Below are positions 61,147 to 64,000 of a DNA stretch of 64,000 nt, piece after piece. The DNA comes from Littorina saxatilis. Lineage: Eukaryota > Mollusca > Gastropoda > Littorinimorpha > Littorinidae. Made by a program: the position numbers and the translations under genes. Position 1 is the stretch's first letter, and each line of letters opens with the position of its first letter. The notes beneath the pieces were generated by a model. It did not search any database. It saw only the letters and a list, made by a program, of their open reading frames with translations, and had not been told where the DNA came from. The DNA is taken from positions 19,849,195 to 19,913,194 of the forward strand of contig NC_090250.1 in NCBI RefSeq assembly GCF_037325665.1, written 5' to 3'.

Positions 61147-62100
61147 GCCAGTGTGCATGCTTAATTGCATGCTTCTGTGCAAATGAGAGAGAGTCAGTGA
61201 GTGTGTGTGTGTGTTTAGATATTCTTAATGACTTAGTATTACATGTATTTCAGACCCATTCTCACAAAAGGGACGAACATATTAAAACATTACTTGAAAG
61301 CTGAGGAAAATATCTTTCAGGTGAAAATAATTTTAAATTTGTGGTTAACATTTGGTAGTGCCACAGTTATTTTGAGACTACATGTAGCAGATTGCACACA
61401 TTTGTACTGTTCCTGAATGGCTTATTTATGCAGGAGCTCAGATTGGAATCTCCTGTGTATCGGACTTGAGATTTTTATGTAAATGTATGATTATTTGTAA
61501 ATGTTAAAACCCAAGCTGCAATGCCTTTATTTGTCAAAATCAGCACTTATAAAATGCAGTATAAAACACAGCTTTGCTCTGTTAGTAGTTTCACTACAAA
61601 CGGAGCTTTCAGATTTTGTCTGTATTTTCATCTCTCTTGTAAGAATGGTTCACATATGTGTTAAAGGGTAAAACAATAATTATGAATGAGTTGATTGCAG
61701 TATGCCTATGATGCTGTGTGCGTCACATTGGCATATTTCTTGAAAGAAACCCTCAGCTGACAAGATCAAATTGTTTCTTTTGATATAGTGATATTGCATC
61801 AAGATTTTATAAGCATATATTGTAAATTTCTGTTTTCTTGGCAGTGCTTTACCTAAACACATAATGTTATTGTGTTTTTGAATGTATTTATTTTTAACAC
61901 TTGATGTGTGGGTGTGAGTTAGTGTGTCTGATATATCTTCCCACACCTGTCATGAGATTTGTTTTAAACGTTCTTGCATAATCAGGTTTGCTAATCTCAG
62001 TGAAACGAATGGCAAAGTGCACTATGACTAACTTATGAGGTTAGTCAGGTAGACTAACTTACGTGGTTATTCAGGTAAGAGTTTTTCCTCCCTCATTAGT
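61147..62100. other. No gene recognised
   Basis: AT-rich flank. Two 18-20 bp direct repeats (GACTAACTTATGAGGTTAGT and GACTAACTTACGTGGTTATT) near 62026-62073. No exon or shared element seen. Confidence 0.5.
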
Positions 62101-62111
62101 ACCCCGTTGAT

Positions 62112-62505
62112 GCCCCCCGCGGGTTAGGGGGAGTCCCTTATTGGTTGGGACGAGAAAGAATTTACCCGATGCTCCCCAGCATGTCGTAAGAGGCGACTAA
62201 CGGATTCTGTTTCTCCGTTTACCCTTGTTAAGTGTTTCTTGTATAGAATATAGTCAATGTTTGTAAAGATTTTAGTCAAGCAGTATGTAAGAAATGTTAA
62301 GTCCTTTGTACTGGAAACTTGCATTCTCCCAGTAAGGTAATATATTGTACTACGTTGCAAGCCCCTGGAGCAAATTTTTCATTAGTGCTTTTGTGAACAA
62401 GAAACAATTGACAAGTGGCTCTATCCCATCACCCCCCTTCCCTCCGTCGCGATATAACCTTGAACGGTTGAAAAGGACGTTAAACACCAAATAAGGAAAG
62501 AAAGA
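62112..62505 (+). mobile_element. SINE-like element, family B, copy 4
   Basis: Full-length with the AGTCCCTTATTGGTTGGGAC head segment. Target duplication ACCCCGTTGAT (62101-62111 and 62506-62516). Confidence 0.9.
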
Positions 62506-62840
62506 ACCCCGTTGATTGCTCAATCAAAACCAGTTTTGTTGGTAAGAATTTGATAGGTGTATCCCATGTAGTTGAAAAACAAAAACAAAAGTTTTCCTCA
62601 CACTAATTGTTGCGTCTTTTGTTAATGGTCTTCACATCACAGCTTCTTAGTTATTCACCATCACTCTGCTAACTTTTTGACCACCCCACAGTGCCTTGTA
62701 GAACCTGAAAGATGATACACTTTGTTTAGTGCTCAAGTTCAATGAATCCTATAAGTTCACATTCTCTGATGATCATTTGTATTTGAATGTTACAATTGTT
62801 GCAATAGGATAGATAATTTCTTCTGAATGCGAAAGTAGCT

Positions 62841-63075
62841 CGTTTCTACCCCACCTATGTTGGCCAAGTTTTTTTTTAGCCGAGGCCAGCTGTGCTGCAG
62901 CAGGTCACTCAGAATTGTAGTAACTGTGTATCAACACGCTGGAATGCAGGCGTTTGATGGACGTTACACTTGCAGGAAGCGACTGAAGCTAACGGTCTGA
63001 GCGGATATATCAATACCTGGTCAGATAGAGCCATATGAGTGGGTACGGATATATCCGTACCTGGGAGACAATGAG
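62841..63075. mobile_element. TTAA-flanked MITE, copy 2
   Basis: Alignable to 44261-44501 over its whole length. TTAA is kept on the right (63076-63079) but degraded on the left. The first internal palindrome has decayed (GGATATATCAATACC). Confidence 0.75.
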
Positions 63076-63079
63076 TTAA

Positions 63080-63950
63080 CCAATGGTTGCAACATCTTGT
63101 TAGTGAGTAGTCCCTATTTGATCAGGTTTGCTTTTCTGTTGACAGAAAATTCTGTTAAATAGCTCTTCCTTTTGCTTACTTTGTATTTTGTTGTATTGTC
63201 TGCTGTTAATGCAGATGAGACAACGGTTTTTTGGTTTACACCCAAGAATGTGATCTATTGCATAGTTTTTAAGGAGTAAACTGAAGTTGATCTTTCACAC
63301 ACATTTGATACAAGCATCACAATTTAAATTGTACATGTTGATCATGGATTTCTTTCTTATTGTTTATTGAAGATTGACTTTTTTTTTTATAAGATATAGT
63401 AGAGACCCTTAATAACTCAGAGATGACAACTATCCCTAGATCTTATGAAAATGCATACACAGGCTCAAAAATAAGATATGCATTTGAGAAAAATTTTAAA
63501 CTTTTTTTTTATAATTTGTTTCTTTCTTTCATTTACAAAAATGTACAGTTTCAGTTTATTTTGCTTCTGTACATTTCAGTTTTTTCCCAAACAAAGAGAC
63601 TGATCTCAGAAATATTGTTGGTGATGTTAGTGTACTTGTAGCTTTTTAAGTAAGTTTCTTTCAAACATACTTAACTACATGTATTTTATCATCATTCATA
63701 TGAAGACCTTTAGGAACGTCCGACATTATGCGTCATGGACTTTTTTCCACAGATTTATTTTCAAGGAGCTCAAGAGATTTCGAAACTGTAAACATTTGTC
63801 TAACCCATCATATTTTTCACATGATGTTATTTTGTTTTGCAGATAAGTCTCCATATTGAATGATAAAACCGTGTGCATATATATAAGAATAAAACTACTG
63901 TTATACTGCTTAATCCACTCAGTTCACTTCATGATTGTGTAAAATTAATA
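63080..63950. other. No gene recognised
   Basis: AT-rich; short chance frames only. Confidence 0.5.
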
Positions 63951-63951
63951 C

Positions 63952-64000
63952 CCCCCCGCGGGTTAGGGGGAGTCCCATATTGGTTGGGACGAGAAAGAAT
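63952..64000 (+). mobile_element. SINE-like element, family B, copy 5 (cut by window edge)
   Basis: Only the head is inside the window: CCCCCCGCGGGTTAGGGGGA, then CCCATATTGGTTGGGACGAG. Confidence 0.85.

Overview
This window is nuclear DNA of an intron-rich animal, most likely a gastropod mollusc. Coding exons are short islands with GT/AG borders. Most of the remaining sequence is interspersed repeats (tRNA-headed SINEs, TA-flanked MITEs, hairpin-ended elements) and long CA/TG, CT/GA and poly-G tracts. The phylum is inferred from repeat style, not proven. I see no rRNA gene, functional tRNA gene, CRISPR array or bacterial-type operon.

Three host genes can be read almost completely. (1) SDAD1, the 60S ribosome biogenesis factor, lies on the minus strand at 28506-6542 in 19 exons (689 aa). 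(2) RBX1, the RING subunit of cullin ubiquitin ligases, lies on the minus strand at 37653-29610 in 6 exons (114 aa) with all zinc ligands present. (3) An ankyrin-repeat DHHC palmitoyltransferase lies on the plus strand at 37863-57947 in 11 recognised exons. Its C-terminal half looks more like the plant TIP1/PAT24 type than HIP14. Genes 2 and 3 start head to head, 209 bp apart. A signal-peptide first exon of a fourth gene lies at 2562-2511 on the minus strand and runs off the left edge.

Region by region: 1-720 holds a mariner/Tc1-type transposase relic; 720-6540 is repeats plus the signal-peptide exon; 6.5-28.5 kb is SDAD1, with SINEs, pogo-like MITEs and two copies of a 1.37-kb transposon in its introns; 29.6-37.7 kb is RBX1, with a LINE fragment and a nested 2-kb DNA transposon; 37.9-57.9 kb is the palmitoyltransferase, whose introns contain a THAP-bearing inverted-repeat element, a three-level nest of elements and a pogo transposase relic; 58-64 kb is 3' flank with SINEs and a hairpin-ended element.

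The most interesting pattern is a set of otherwise unrelated repeats (2.98-3.33, 6.07-6.39, 26.06-26.91, 32.39-33.27, 48.53-49.25, 53.72-54.59, 56.33-56.79 and 59.02-59.83 kb). All share one architecture: T-run, 5' terminal hairpin, microsatellite, unique body, short 3' hairpin, then CTTGTT. This fits non-autonomous Helentron/HINE rolling-circle elements. A second pattern is repeated local tandem duplication of splice sites (the SDAD1 exon 18 donor; the palmitoyltransferase exon 10 donor and exon 11 acceptor).
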